Origin: Actinomycetota bacterium
GTDB taxonomy: Bacteria > Actinomycetota > Acidimicrobiia > Acidimicrobiales > SZUA-35
Direction: 5' to 3'
Assembly: GCA_027730885.1 (NCBI GenBank)
Contig: JAQCHM010000181.1
Location: forward strand, 1 to 6,883
DNA: 6,883 bases
Shown: positions 6,160 through 6,883 of the stretch, in pieces
Layout of the letters: every line of letters begins with the position of its first letter
Position numbering within the stretch: the stretch's first letter is position 1
Translations under genes and position numbers: made by a program
Notes under the pieces: model-generated
Seen by the model: only the letters and a program-made list of their open reading frames with translations
Database searches by the model: none
What the model was told of the DNA's origin: nothing

Positions 6160-6883
6160 ATGACAACACTCACGATCGAGCAGGGGAAGTCCAGCGCACG
6201 CGCCGCGATCGACGACGCCCGGGACATGCTCGTCGATCTGTCACACCGCATCTGGGACCACCCCGAGCTCGCGTTCGAAGAGGTGAAGACCTCGGCCGCG
6301 GTGGCCGAGGTGCTCGACGCGGCCGGCTTCCGTGTCACCACCGGCGTGGCCGACCTGCCGACGGCGTTCGTTGCCGAGTACGGGTCGGGCCCGCTCCACG
6401 TCGGCATCTGCGCCGAGTTGGACGCGTTGCCTGGCATCGGGCACGCGTGCGGCCACAACGTCATCGCCGGCGCCGGGGTCGGCGCCGGCATCGGGCTCGC
6501 TGCGCTCGCCGACGATCTGGGCATCACGGTGCGGGTGCTCGGCACTCCCGCCGAGGAATTGGGCGGGGGCAAGATCCTCATGCTCGAGCGGGGCTCGTTC
6601 GACGGGCTGCATCTGGCGATGATGGTCCACCCTTCGCCGCTCGAGCTCGACGACTTTCCGACTCTCGCGATCGACCAGTGCGATTTTCACTTCCACGGCC
6701 GAACCGCGCATGCGTCCACCGCTCCGCACCTCGGGGTCAACGCGGCCGACGCCATCACCGTGGCCCAGGTCGGCGTCGGGCTGTTGCGCCAGCACCTCAA
6801 CCATGGTGATCAGATCCACGGCATCGTGACCCGCGGCGGCGAGGCGGCCAACATCGTGCCCGGTGAGGCCAGCGCACGGTTCT
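6160..6883 (+). CDS. M20-family metal-dependent amidohydrolase/dipeptidase (aminoacylase-1-like 2 type), 3'-truncated
   Basis: The frame is open from 6160 to the window edge (241 codons) with no stop, so the C-terminal part is missing. The family removes an amino acid or acyl group from an amide or dipeptide using two metal ions in the cytoplasm; the subgroup includes aminobenzoyl-glutamate hydrolase-like and PM20D2/ACY1L2-like enzymes. Seen: HPELAFEE (34-41); CAELDALPGIGHACGHN (84-100), with Cys97 and His99 as expected metal ligands; GTPAEELGGGK (128-138), with Glu132/Glu133 as catalytic base and ligand; the MMVHP motif (154-158) with His157 as ligand; and GRTAHASTAPHLGVNAADA (180-198), the start of the lid/dimerisation domain with the conserved His184. 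The last expected metal-binding His lies beyond the edge. There is no signal peptide. The start is chosen by the GGAAGGA site 6 nt upstream. The 29-nt gap after valS and the same strand suggest co-transcription; no functional link to tRNA charging is evident. The substrate cannot be named from this fragment. Confidence 0.93.
   Translation, partial: MTTLTIEQGKSSARAAIDDARDMLVDLSHRIWDHPELAFEEVKTSAAVAEVLDAAGFRVTTGVADLPTAFVAEYGSGPLHVGICAELDALPGIGHACGHNVIAGAGVGAGIGLAALADDLGITVRVLGTPAEELGGGKILMLERGSFDGLHLAMMVHPSPLELDDFPTLAIDQCDFHFHGRTAHASTAPHLGVNAADAITVAQVGVGLLRQHLNHGDQIHGIVTRGGEAANIVPGEASARF

Noticed and set aside
1..6883. Mobile element, CRISPR, toxin-antitoxin, defence or biosynthetic cluster
   Set aside because: I found no transposase, integrase, direct-repeat array, tRNA-type sequence or small paired genes. 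The window is filled by four recognisable metabolic or housekeeping genes with short gaps of 95, 60 and 29 bp.

Overview
This GC-rich window (roughly two-thirds G+C by eye) looks like ordinary chromosomal DNA from a high-GC actinobacterium. An acidimicrobial lineage (Ilumatobacter-like) is my best guess. The guess rests on the style of the proteins, strong G/C bias at third codon positions, a GTG start, and two promoters that look leaderless. It is inference and not a database result. I see no mobile element, CRISPR array, tRNA, rRNA, defence system or secondary-metabolite cluster.

Layout from left to right. (1) The 3' part of a secreted-type 5'-nucleotidase/metallophosphatase gene on the + strand ends at 1529; its start lies before the window. 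(2) A short convergent gap at 1530-1624 carries a very strong, almost perfect 47-nt hairpin, probably a shared bidirectional terminator. (3) An acyl-CoA dehydrogenase gene on the - strand spans 1625-2869. (4) A 60-bp divergent gap at 2870-2929 holds two mirrored -10 elements, each exactly 6 nt before a start codon, so both flanking genes are predicted to be transcribed as leaderless mRNAs. (5) valS spans 2930-6130 on the + strand and encodes an unusually long valyl-tRNA synthetase (1066 aa) with an extra segment just after the KMSKS loop. (6) An M20-family amidohydrolase gene starts at 6160, 29 nt after valS, and runs off the right edge. It is open to the window end with no stop codon.

Functionally this is a mix of housekeeping and catabolic genes: extracellular nucleotide or phosphate scavenging, acyl-CoA oxidation, valine-tRNA charging, and hydrolysis of an amide or dipeptide. 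Only valS and the M20 gene look co-transcribed. The 5'-nucleotidase and acyl-CoA dehydrogenase converge, and the dehydrogenase and valS diverge.

The points most worth a second look are the mirrored leaderless promoters, the long hairpin without a U-tract, the insertion in ValRS that resembles a decayed zinc ribbon, and the apparent move of the catalytic glutamate in the acyl-CoA dehydrogenase. I did not find evidence for a new multi-gene system.
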